From Brachyhypopomus gauderio (Eukaryota; Chordata; Actinopteri; Gymnotiformes; Hypopomidae), in assembly GCF_052324685.1 (NCBI RefSeq), contig NC_135218.1:22860851-22924850 (forward strand): 64,000 bases of DNA. The letters are read 5' to 3'. The number at the start of each line of letters is the position of its first letter. Position 1 is the stretch's first letter. The notes below the pieces were generated by a model, which ran no database searches, had not been told where the DNA came from, and saw only the letters and a list, made by a program, of their open reading frames with translations. Position numbers and translations under genes: made by a program. Below, piece by piece: positions 37,852 through 50,384 of this stretch.

Positions 37852-40635
37852 GTACAACAGCATCCACACTTGAAGAGCAACAGTACAATTTGTACACAGC
37901 TCAGCTCTGTAATACACATGGAGAACTTCATATCCTGGATGAGTCTGATGTTTTGCAGGTTTTGGTTAAATCTGAAAAGTCTTATTTAAAAACCACCATG
38001 TATTATAAGGCAGAGATGCAGCGTTCCTTACCACTGTGTTTTTTGAAGACTGGTCACCTGGTTTCTTGTCCCACACATCACTGACTAGTGCTCCACAGCT
38101 GACATCAATCTTTCTGCAGCAGAACGTGAACAACAATGTAGGAACCAGCGTGCACACCCATATGAAATTAAAAAGGGTTATGGCAGAGGGTGAGGGATTA
38201 CCTGTCCTTAGTGTGATGGATCGAAGTGACATCCCTCCATGCGGACACAGTGGGATTGACTATAAAGGAAGAGAACCCCCCATTCAAGGCACCATGAGCC
38301 AAGTCTCAGGTATCACCGATTAGTGTGTTTGTGTGATCTGTAGCTCACCTCTGATTGGAACCGGTTTGCTGATCTCAGCAGTACGACTTAAAGGCTTGTG
38401 GCCATCCAGAGAAAAAGCTGTGCTGGAAGAATAAATAAGTTCTGTCAGCATCCTCAGTCAACAAACTCACCAATCACTGCATAATCTACCTGTTAACACT
38501 ACAACAACTAATTACAACTCCTGAGTAGGATTTATACAATGTTACTGCAGGAAATAGTTCTGAAAGTGAAATAGTAACACGGTAAACAAGTCAAATAAAG
38601 ATTTTGAAAGTTTTAAAACATGCTCCTACTTTTGTGGCTTCACCCGTCCAAACGGAAGGGGTTTGTTCTTCGAGTACTTCTCGGACACCATTTCTACCAA
38701 CTTCCTGTAGTGCTCTCGGTCACTTTCCTTCAAGGCCTAATTTACAAGACAAGCCAGAGACACCACTTAAGTCATTTAGACGACCATGCAGGCTCCGCTG
38801 GGCCGGGCGCCGGTGCCGTGCGGGCCCTACCTCCTCCACGGTAAGGCAGGGCTTGTGGGCTCGGGCCGGGGGGTCCGTCTCGGACAAGCCCAGGCCGGTG
38901 CGGGACGGCAGCAGCTGCACGGACGTCGCGTGGTGCCGCTCTCTCTGACGATCCTGGTTCGCCATGTACAGGGTTGGGCCACTGACACGGACAATGAAAG
39001 ACAAATTACAGCGTCCGTAGTGTCACACTGTCGTCATTCAGGACGCTTAAGTAATATAATGAGACAAACATAATACATGTTCCACATGATTAAATAGCTT
39101 TTCTGGACACATGAAGTACACTCACTCAGATTTTCTCATCAGGGGCTGGGCACCCTGGTAGAAATTCGGAACAGTCTTGTCTTTCCTAGGCAATCCCGTT
39201 TCAACCCGTTTTTCTGATCAGGTAAACAAGAGGCAGACAGACAAATCACAGAGTGACTTCCACCATTATTAAACTGATCTGGCACTTTTTTTCTGATAAA
39301 TGCATGTTTAACCAAACTCACCCATTTTAACATCACCACTAACCATCCATTTGTTTAGGCCGTTGCTGTTAAGTTCATCAATACCCATTAGAGCAACATG
39401 TCCAACCTAGGACAAATGTGAAAAAAAACAAAAAAATGTACCTTGCATTAACAAAATGAAAACTAGGCAGACTAAAATAATCTAGGCAGATTAGGATTCG
39501 GGGAGCCGTCAAACCTGCGTTGCTCTACTCCCTTTCCCATTTTCATAACTGCACGTCTTGTGTTGTCGCAACCGAAGCAATCCTGTTATTCCTGCAAACG
39601 TCTTCTTGACAGCTCTGATAATCACATCTGTAAAAGGACCTTATGATTACCAACCCCGCTACACCAGACATGATGAAACACCTACACTGAACCACAGAGA
39701 GACGGAGGGAGATTAGTAGTGAGGGGGGGCTGGTTTGAGGAACGCGAGGTCGTTTTACCCCGTCTTGGTCTTTTGATCTCCAAGTGTTCCGATATACCAT
39801 CCGGAGAATGGACCCTGCAGAAACAGACCAGCAAGCAAACGTGAACACACCGTATCGTGAACACACCGTATGATCCAGTGTCGCCGTAAAAGTAAACGTA
39901 AAGGTTATGTGTATATAACGTTAGCCATGTTTACATACAGACACAAACAACCACGCTTGGCCAAACTGCTGTACAGGCTTAATATCCAAAAGTAAACCAG
40001 ACACAGCAAGTAGTAAATTCTTAAAACATGATACACGGTGAAGAAATACATCACAATCCACCCGTTACCTCACCAAGCGACCTAGCGAGTGATCCCCCCG
40101 CTAGCGATGCTAACCAGCTAACACAGCGCCACTACACTAGCTAACTGAGCTAGTTAGCCAACATAGCGGCCCGCTAAATATAACCTAGACTTGTCAAAAA
40201 TGGGTTTTTTTTCTTAAACATTCAGTGAGGGAAATGTGTCGGATTGATGTAGTCACACATATAAATGAGCTAACCAGTGTAGGACCAGCCGCTTTAACTA
40301 TTCAGTGACAGTCATCTAGTTAGCCGTTAGCTAACGTTACTAGCCGAAAGCTAGAAGTTGCTAGCGGCGGCAAGAAGCCCGGATGAAGCTGACGCTCGCG
40401 CTGTTAGCCCCGTTAACGGCGACACCGACGCGCGGTTGAACGACGACGCGCTCACTAACCGTTCATAGTTGCGTTTAGCGGGCCTGGCGCCGCGTTTGCC
40501 GTGCTGGTGGCGGTGCGGTTCGGCGGCGGCGGTGGGCCGTGGTGGTGGGGTACCGCTCGCAGGCCAGCTCGTAGAGATCCCCCCGGAAAAAGGCTCGAAA
40601 AGCGACGACAGTCCGTCAACTATCCATTCATACAT
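35733..40635 (-). CDS. senp2: SUMO-specific protease, SENP2-like
   Basis: Cysteine protease that matures SUMO and removes it from targets, mainly nuclear/nuclear-envelope. Start at 40635 gives [13 protein letters not shown], resembling the SENP2 N-terminus (exon 1 40460-40635). Middle exons encode a segment like [12 protein letters not shown] (about 38630-38740) and an acidic linker (about 37575-37733). The C-terminal protease domain begins [15 protein letters not shown] (about 37165-37310) and continues [26 protein letters not shown] and RWTKAVDLF (about 36830-37031). The catalytic His is in LGVHWSLA, the Asp in YDSMGQ (about 36280-36364), and the Gln/Cys in [14 protein letters not shown] (35896-35991). 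The last exon is 35733-35798, ending [25 protein letters not shown] and DSMGQ favour SENP2 over SENP1. Some N-terminal exon edges are not resolved. Confidence 0.87.
36388..36748. repeat. Minisatellite, 25-bp ACTACACCACTCAGGCCCTCTCCAA unit
   Basis: About 14 tandem copies of a 25-bp unit with two main variants (CAGGCCCTC and CAGAACCTC), in a senp2 intron just upstream of the exon carrying the catalytic Asp. Confidence 0.95.
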
Positions 40636-41176
40636 CACAGACCACCAGGAGGAATAAGACGCCTGGGTGTTTGGTAGTGCCAGGTCTGTGTGTTTGGTAG
40701 TGCCAGGTCTGTGTGTTTGGTAGTGCCAGGTCCGTGCTCGGCTTGGGAGATCTCGGCACATCGAATACGACGCTGCGTTGAATCCAGTGTGTGTCGCTAC
40801 ACACGCGCCTCGTCTAATGGTTGGACAAGAAGTCTCTTCTCCCGTCGTGCGGGTGGAGGAAGGGGGATGAGAGGAGGATGAGGGGAGGAGAAGGAGGGGA
40901 TGAGAGGAGATGGAGGGGATGAGAGGAAGATGAGGGTATGAGAGGAGGATGAGGGGAGGATAGGCGTCCAGATGTCATAGGTCAGAGAGCGCCCAGCTTC
41001 GTGTTTTACAGATAGGCAGTGTGGATCAAATCCTAACAACACTATTCACAACACCGCACTTTAGCGCCCATCGCGCAACAGTTCGGCTGTTGACTTATTC
41101 TTTACATAAACAGGCCTTCAGTTATTCATCAAATGACCATTAATAAATAAGCAAACTCTGAAACAAAACAAAAATG

Positions 41177-41182
41177 TTTATT
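41177..41182 (-). terminator. Candidate poly(A) signal of the C21orf58-like gene
   Basis: AATAAA on the minus strand about 335 nt past the stop codon at 41515-41517. Confidence 0.35.
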
Positions 41183-41514
41183 CCATTTTTTAAATTAAAG
41201 CTTTAACCCATTAACCCACCCCTGAAACATGCTTGAAAGTGTAAGGTACACCGGGAAGACCTCCTGCCAGATGTGTGGATGTAAATAATGATTTTTAATC
41301 TGAAAAATCAATCAAGCACCATTTTAGAACTGGTACCTGACATTACATGAGCATCTTGTGATGTTTAGCTGATGAGTAAAAAAAAGTGAAAACACAGAAC
41401 ACTGTAGCATGTCTATAACTTCTCTGTCTTATCTCAGTTTCTTCAAAGTCTCTTTAGTTCTAATGTTTTTTTTTCTGTCTAGTCAAATTGCTGATCTGCA
41501 CAGTACACCGGCTC

Positions 41515-43563
<2,049 letters not shown>

Positions 43564-43950
43564 TGCAGCAGAAAACCTACAACACCATGAACCAAACAAT
43601 TGTATGGTGTAGAGGTTCACCACGTTTCTCGTGTGTCTTTTTCTTGCGTACATGTCCCCACATACCCAGGCCGGCTGGACGTGTTTGTCTTGGTTGCCAG
43701 AAACATGCCCTGCCTCTCTGTTGCCATGTTACAGGCCGATATTTCTTTGTTTGTCTAGGAGATGCAGGTTTACATGTTAAGCAGCAATGCTATAGGTTTT
43801 AGATGTTATTTAAATATTATTACTTGACATTATTTAATTATCTTTGTGTAAGGATCAGGGCCGTCACCAGGGTAAAAGATTCACCCTACTATTACATACT
43901 ACTTCATTCTATTAAATAATGTAAATATGCCATATTTTGTCAATTGTGAT

Positions 43951-44007
43951 TTTTTTTCACTGCAATCGAAATTTGTCCTCCGCTTTTTACCCATCTGTGC
44001 AGTTAGA

Positions 44008-44079
<72 letters not shown>

Positions 44080-44263
44080 GATTACTGGGGGGCTGTGGAT
44101 CACACGTGCCCAGAGCAGAGGGCAGCCCTAGCCTGGCGCCCGGGGAGCAGTTGGGGTTAGGTGCCTTGCTCAAGGGCACTTCAGTCATGGCCTCAGGTCA
44201 GGGAATCGAACCCACGACCCACTGGTCGCAAGACCAGTTCCCTAAGACAGGACCATGACTGAC
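43951..44263 (-). mobile_element. tRNA-derived SINE (long type) with internal CA expansion
   Basis: Inverted copy of the family at 19204-19460. On the minus strand: a tRNA-like head with GTCGTGGGTTCGATTCCC, then CATGACTGAAGTGCCCTTGAGC, a (GT)n run (44009-44074 on plus), and a tail GGAGGACAAATTTCGATTGC. More complete at the 5' end than the other copy. Confidence 0.85.
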
Positions 44264-44320
44264 CCATTACAGACCACTTCATTCTCCACTTGTTTTCACA
44301 ATAACTTCTATAATGTACAT

Positions 44321-44772
44321 TGTCACGTGCGGCTACGCCCCCTCTCGTAGCTGTCACTCTGGGTTCCCTCATGTCCGTGTACCCTGCCTGTTTGTCCCGC
44401 CCTGCTCGTTTGTCTTCGTGTTTCCTTGTTTGTTGCCACGCCCCTGTGTCATTGTCATCACCTGTCCCTAGTTTAGTCCTGTGTATAAAAGCCCCTGTGT
44501 CTCCCTTGTCGAGTATTTTTGATTCCTTGTTTGATTGTGTCTGTGTTGATCACTATACCTGACCGTTGATTGTTCCTGCCTTTTTTTGATCCAGTGTCTG
44601 TACTCGTGTCCCCTGTCTTGGTAATGCCTGTTTTTGCATGTTATTCGGACTGCCCTCCCGTTATCGACCCGGACTGGTTATCCGACGACGAGTATGGAAT
44701 GTCCTGCAATAAATCTCGCTCCTCTCAGCGGTTGTGTCCGTCTCCTCGCTCCGTGGCGCAAACCACGTTACA
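44321..44772 (+). mobile_element. Solo LTR of an LTR retrotransposon
   Basis: A 452-bp unit starting TGTCACGTGCGG and ending CACGTTACA (TG...CA ends), flanked by the perfect 5-bp duplication TACAT (44316-44320 and 44773-44777). It contains a TATA box (TATAAAA at 44484-44490) and an AATAAA at about 44706, as expected for the U3-R part of an LTR. There is no internal gag/pol region. A lone LTR with an intact target duplication implies recombination between the two LTRs of a former full element. Family not determined. Confidence 0.85.
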
Positions 44773-44777
44773 TACAT

Positions 44778-45580
44778 CTGATTCTTCAAACCACTCCCAC
44801 AATGTTTAAACACGGAATATTTGATTATGTAAATATATAATTATGTAGGACTAAACTGTTTGGTTTGCATATTTTCCTTTTGCAATCACTATATGGCTTC
44901 TGCTCAAGACTTTAGGTAATTTGACCTTACTATGTTAAATTGCTTTACATTTAAAAGTATTTTAGTTTAACTTCCAGCTTATTTAATAAATATCTTCATT
45001 ATAAATCATACAAAGCCTAAATGTTAATTCTACAACTTCATATTTGGTGAGACCATAGATATGTAAATGCAATGTATGCTTAATGCTGATTTGAAGGCTA
45101 AAGGTGGTCACATCAGGCATTGAGATTTCACTTTACTCACTTTGTATGTTGTCAAAAAAAAATTGAAAGAATTTACTTGCATTGCAGTATACTTTCCACA
45201 CACTACCAACTGAAGTTAAAGCATTCTTTGACATGTCAAGATGCATATGTGAAGTTTTGTATTTTTGCAAACCTAGACCTGCAGCTAACCCAAGAAACCT
45301 CAATATGCCATTCTCCTATATTAAAGTATGATCATACCTTGCTGAGAAGATGGATTCATTTTGTACATTTGTCCTGGGCCATTTTAATATGAGCATTTAT
45401 TCACAACAATATTCTTGCAGTGGTAAAGGCATCTAAACTGACCATTCTAAAAACACTAGCAGGTAAAGGTCAATCACACACACCTTGCAAAACCAGGAGG
45501 TTGCAAACCCTTAGTTTGGATGTTGTGCCTTCTCAACCAGTTTGAAAACAGAACCAAATCAGAGACAGCAAGTGTAGTTG
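44778..45580. other. AT-rich intergenic stretch
   Basis: No coding, RNA or repeat structure recognised between the solo LTR and the 3' end of the orphan gene. Confidence 0.5.
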
Positions 45581-45582
45581 GT

Positions 45583-45588
45583 TTTATT
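45583..45588 (-). terminator. Candidate poly(A) signal of the orphan secreted-protein gene
   Basis: AATAAA on the minus strand about 205 nt after the stop codon at 45793-45795, a normal distance. Confidence 0.45.
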
Positions 45589-45792
45589 TAGATCACAACC
45601 AGAATCGATCCATCCAGCACCTCAAGACTGCATCAAACCCTCAAGTCCCATAATCCTGATCCCACCCAATGGAGTAGCTGCTGAAAACCCCTTTGGGCGA
45701 TTCATGGATGGAGGATGTCCGACCTGCTGGGCTTCACTGGTTGAGCATTACAGTGTGGGATTCAGGAGGAACATGATCTTCAGCATCTGGCA

Positions 45793-47204
45793 TCAGGCAG
45801 TCTGTGCTGAAGTACCTTTGGAATGCAAGAGGTCGTATTGGCCTTTTTGTCCAGAGGGATGGCTGGAGGTCACATGAGAACCCCACAGCTGGGATTGGGC
45901 AGTCTGTCCTGAAGGGTGGTAGGGGCCAGAGGAATGGCCTTTGTGCATATCCTGGGTATGTGGGTGTCCAGGAAACCTGTGCCTTTTATGAGCATCATCC
46001 CAATCGGTCTGGGGGTAGGTGGTAGGGACACCAGAACCCCACAACTGGGTTTGAGAATGTTCCCAAGGGCGGTACAGCCCGGAGTGCTGGCCTTTGTGCA
46101 TATCGTGGGAATACGGAGGTCCACGGAACCCGTGTTTTTTACGTGCATCATCACCGTTGAACAGGTAGCTGGTGGTGGGCACACCAGAACCCCACATCTC
46201 AGAATGGCGGCTAGATGGCTGCCATTTGCCTTCAACCCAAGGAGGGTGCCTCCTGCTGCTTTTTTGAGGATCCCTGGCTGAACCCACACCGAGGTTCTCA
46301 CTAGCCAGAGAAGAGAGGCTCGATTTCATCTGGGGTAGAAAAGCTGGGGCCTTACTTCGTGGCCTGCTGTGGAAAGGACGGCCATGTTGTGGGCCTTGAG
46401 GGTGAGGATGGGACAGACCACGATGAGGAGGACGTGTTGACTGGCCTGGAGATGGAACCCTGTAGGGTCCCTGATGGCCTAGACCAGACTGGACAGATTC
46501 CCTGGGCACCCAGACACCAGAGGAACCCTGGTATAAATGCCCTTGCTCAAAAAGACTACTGGACAACTCAGGGGTTTCTAGTGCAACATTAGGTTTAAAG
46601 CTCCAGGTTTCAACAGAACCCAGATGGTGGGTTTCAGATACATCTCCAGGGTCATATTGGACAACAGTCCGGTAAGGTCCTGCAGATTCACTTCCAGTTA
46701 CAACCTCTGAGAAACCCTGTTGGCTGCTGGAAGCCCAGTTTGACTGATCATCCTCCCCGAATTTCATATCTTGCTCAGAGACCACAGAGCTACTTTCCAT
46801 GGCTACAACACTAGAACTAAAGTCTTCTTCCTCAGGCTGATAACTAGGGTAGTTGACTTTTTTAGGCCAAGCCACAGAATCCCATTTGACTACAGCATAT
46901 CAATAAGGAGCAGGTTTTGTATTCCACATGTGGAAAGAGGGTGCAGGGGTTGAACAGAAACAAGGGAAAGAGTTATTATTTAAACTCTGAGCAAGCACAA
47001 AGCATCAATGTGTGTAGTCCAATCCAACTAGTTTTTTACCGTATCGTCCCCCTGCATCTTTCACCAGTAATACTGCACTGAGAAGAAACCAAAACCTACG
47101 AGACAAAAAAGAGCATTTACTCAATTAATCCACCATCACATTTAAATAAGTAAACACAACAAGTGACTCCTGCCACATGGATACCTTCTATACCTCCACA
47201 TCAT
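45793..47204 (-). CDS. Unrecognised secreted, cysteine-free tandem-repeat protein
   Basis: I do not recognise this gene. A three-exon model is well supported by splice signals: 47194-47204 (ATG ATG TGG AG / gtatag), 47040-47095 (acceptor tctcgtag, donor gtaaaa), and 45793-46889 (acceptor tgctgtag). It gives 387 aa. The start MMWRFWFLLSAVLLVKDAGG is a convincing signal peptide. The mature part has no cysteine and is rich in Ser, Pro, His, Gly and Gln. Residues about 254-304 and 305-356 are tandem units (WGSGVPTT...DDA+K+H.F.G.P...DMHKG..SG.Y+P), and 357-381 is a partial third unit. The exon 3 frame is open for over 1 kb with repeat units diverged mainly by substitution, which argues for a real protein. 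An extracellular structural or egg-envelope role is only a guess. Exon 1 lies in a 171-bp duplicated segment, so a second first exon may exist. Confidence 0.75.
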
Positions 47205-47314
47205 AGATACAGATGGGATACTCCAGAACACAACTTCAGACAGCCCTTCCTTTACTCTTTAAGAACCACAGACCACGATAGTTTCTCTGTCTACCTGCAT
47301 TCCCTTTAAGCCTC
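47144..47314. repeat. 171-bp direct repeat, copy A (contains exon 1 of the orphan gene)
   Basis: Appears identical to 47759-47929, offset 615 bp. It contains the 11-bp coding first exon, its donor site and upstream sequence that should include the proximal promoter. Confidence 0.95.
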
Positions 47315-47758
47315 AAAAACTCAATGAAAATGAAAAACAGCAAAACTCTGCAGAAGCACGTACTTCACTCAAAATTCTTTGTTTTTGCCTCAAAAGCTAA
47401 TTTTTAGGTCAGTCAATTTATTAGTGCCATATCTAGTCTGTGTACCACTGCCTATGAACAAGGCAGTCAAAATACTTAGTCATGTTGTCAGTGCAACTAT
47501 AAGTCAGTCAGTGCAGACTGTAAGTATATTCTAATGGAAACTAGCCAAGCTTTTGATTTAAAGAATGCTGCACGTTCTGTAGTATATCAAATACATGGTA
47601 CACACATACAAACTTACATGTAATACAAAGTTACACATGACTGTACATGTGAGACTTATAGCAAGAAATTGGACTGGAATCAAATTTGTACAACAATCTT
47701 GTTTGAATATATTGTTCACACTGTAATTTGTTGACAAACAAATCTGATTGAAATTAAT

Positions 47759-47929
47759 AAATAAGTAAACACAACAAGTGACTCCTGCCACATGGATACC
47801 TTCTATACCTCCACATCATAGATACAGATGGGATACTCCAGAACACAACTTCAGACAGCCCTTCCTTTACTCTTTAAGAACCACAGACCACGATAGTTTC
47901 TCTGTCTACCTGCATTCCCTTTAAGCCTC
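47759..47929. repeat. 171-bp direct repeat, copy B (second copy of exon 1)
   Basis: Perfect copy of 47144-47314. The ATGATGTGGAG/gtatag first-exon sequence recurs at 47809-47819 on the minus strand, upstream of the first copy in transcript direction. Confidence 0.95.
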
Positions 47930-47940
47930 TAATAATTTAC

Positions 47941-48082
47941 CTGATTAGAATCAGCTGTTCAAATTCTTTTCTACCAATTATAGGAACCAATGCATGAATA
48001 GTGAGAATGATGACAGGAACCAATGAAAAACTGTGAGGAGTTGGTGATGTTAAACAGCAACATTAACATTGTTTAGTACCAC
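47941..48082. repeat. Diverged direct repeat, left copy
   Basis: Similar to about 49500-49653 (shared GAATAGTGAGAATGATGACA, AACCAATGAAAAACTG and TTGTTTAGTACCACAG). The pair brackets the foldback element. Confidence 0.85.
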
Positions 48083-48404
48083 AGGCTACATTTATTGTAG
48101 ATGTATTATTTAGATCCAATTCCATTTGGGGGGTTTGGTGTGTTCATTTGTATGATTGTCACATGGGTGGAGTTGAGGTGCAAATTTTACTTCCCTCTGT
48201 GTTTGCAGAACTTTTAATTCAATGAAATGTCCTTTTCTACCTTCATCATCCAAATGTTAGTTGTGATATTATATCATATATTTCTATATATTTTTTCTTT
48301 TTGCACATCTCGATTACATTTTTAGAAATTATTATAGAATGCAGAATCATTTGTTGATTGGGTGATGTGCAATTATACATTTTGTATAGCTGGTATGACA
48401 CCAA

Positions 48405-49469
48405 TATGGAGTCAAATTAGGGTCTTTAATGGTGACGAAAAAAAAATAATATCGCAAATATAAGATTAGCATTTTGCATTTTACGTTCCTAATTTGTTTC
48501 TGCAATACTTTCCCTCTTTTGCGTTTCTTTCTTTTCTTTGCGTTTCACATTTTATGTTGCTGCTTTTTTTTGCAATACTTTCTCCCTTTTGCGTTTCTTT
48601 CTTTTGTTTGCGCGTCACTGCTTTTCTTTGCGTCTCGCATTTTACGTTCATAATTTTTTTTTGCGCTTCTCTTTTTTCTTTGCTCCGGTTTTACCCTCTG
48701 TGTGGGGGCCGGGAAAGAGGCGTGGCCAAGAGCGAAAGGCGTGCTGTGAACGTTCAGCGTCAGTTCAGCTTCCTTCCACTCGCTGAACTGAACTGCTGCT
48801 GCAGCGCATCTGGTGTTAAAGGAAGAGAGAGGTCGGGTGTGTGCGAGGTGGTGGCGCATTTCAGGGCATTGTTTTTATTCGCTCAGGTTTTCAAAAGATC
48901 ATTTCAAACCGACCTCAGTAAAATGTTAATAATAATAATAATAATATATATATTTTAAACGAAGTTTTAAAAGGGCACTTTCGTTGATAAAGGGCAGAGT
49001 TGGTGGTGCTTTAGCACCTGATGTCTATGTCTGCACGCATATACCTGTGGTCCAGCTGGGCGACCGTTTGCCATGATACCAGTAACCAAATTGCCTGTGT
49101 GGTTCAACTGATGACGCTGAACGTTCACAGCACGCCTTTTGCTCTTGGCCACGCCTCTTTCCCCGCCCCCACACAGAGGGTAAAAACGGAGCAAAGAAAA
49201 GAGAGAAGCGCAAAAAAAAATTATGAACGTAAAATGCGAGACGCAAAGAAAAGCAGTGACGCGCAAACAAAAGAAAGAAACGCAAAAGGGAGAAAGTATT
49301 GCAAAAAAAAGCAGCAACATAAAATGTGAAACGCAAAGAAAAGAAAGAAACGCAAAAGAGGGAAAGTATTGCAGAAACAAATTAGGAACGTAAAATGCAA
49401 AATGCTAATCTTATATTTGCGATATTATTATTTTTTCGTCACCATTAAAGACCCTAATTTGACTCCATA
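48405..49469. mobile_element. Foldback element with about 350-bp inverted arms
   Basis: Ends TATGGAGTCAAATTAGGG / CCCTAATTTGACTCCATA. The arms (about 48405-48760 and 49113-49469) are nearly perfect inverted repeats around a spacer of about 350 bp. Short direct repeats CACCAA flank it on both sides. The arms contain a degenerate GCGTTTCTTTCTTTT motif. The matching 'proteins' read from both strands (MFLQYFPSF...) are artefacts of the palindrome. No transposase. Superfamily unknown. Confidence 0.85.
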
Positions 49470-49499
49470 CACCAAACCACTCACATCTCTCAAACCTGT

Positions 49500-49653
49500 C
49501 AATCTGTCATTGCTCAAAATTATTTTCTGCCAATTATAGGAAGCAACTAGTGAATAGTGAGAATGATGACAGGAACCAATGAAAAACTGAGAGGACACTC
49601 AAAAGTATTTGGTGATGTTAAACAATAACAGGAATATTGTTTAGTACCACAGA
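49500..49653. repeat. Diverged direct repeat, right copy
   Basis: Partner of 47941-48082, with an extra stretch (GAGGACACTCAAAAGTATT) relative to the left copy. Confidence 0.85.
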
Positions 49654-50384
49654 AATAATCGCTAAGTCTTGTTTCCATGCACTACAGTTAAGTGAAGAAC
49701 CTTTAGATTGCGTAGGCCGCCGTGGTTAGGAGAGACATTAAAACAAGCAAAATGGTTTGATGCATCATTTATTCAAAAAAACATTTTCAATCCCCCTTTA
49801 ATAGAGAATGTCAACATTTCAGTTAAGGCTCGCGACACAACAACCAGCGTTGCTATTGGTCGAGTCGATTTTCCCGGGTTTCTGCGCGCGCTGTACTATA
49901 GGCGAGGTGGGCGTCACAGTTGCTAAGGGCACATTTTCAACCAGTAGGAAACGAGATTGCCAGCCGAAAACTTGTGAAGGAATCAACGGTTTCCCAAGCT
50001 GTACAAAAACACGTTACACATAAATTAGAAGATATTTATCAAACATAATACTTACAAATATTTACATTAACCTACTACTAGTCATATATTCGAGGGTCGA
50101 GTTCTGCAGGCTTTTGATGGCACAGGTGCCTGTGCGCTGTGAAAATAATTCATTGGCTACAATTCTGTTTTCTGTTGTTTTCATTGGTCCGTTCACAGAG
50201 AGAGCCTCATTAGGGCGGGGCTTAAGACGCTTCGCGGCCATGTTGAAATTTGTATTGACAGTTATTTCATAGCAGATCTTCTAAACTTGGAGACGCGCCT
50301 GCGATTTTTGCAGTTTAAACCTTCAGACTACGTAGTGTTCTCTTGAAATTTATCCTGTCTCTATGAAATTATTTATTTCAAGAG
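49654..50384 (+). promoter_or_regulatory. Upstream region and 5' UTR of pcnt
   Basis: The 730 bp before the pcnt start codon must hold its promoter. ATTGG (inverted CCAAT) boxes occur at about 49853 and 50184, with GC-rich patches around 49870-49910 and 50210-50240. No TATA box stands out. The transcription start cannot be placed. Confidence 0.4.

Noticed and set aside
46873-46875. GTG at this point as a start codon of the orphan protein
   Set aside because: The frame continues upstream to a proper acceptor and two further exons with an ATG and signal peptide. GTG simply encodes Val 28.
48494-49380. Two nearly identical open frames on opposite strands (MFLQYFPSF...)
   Set aside because: They are the two arms of the foldback element read in both directions and are not duplicated genes.
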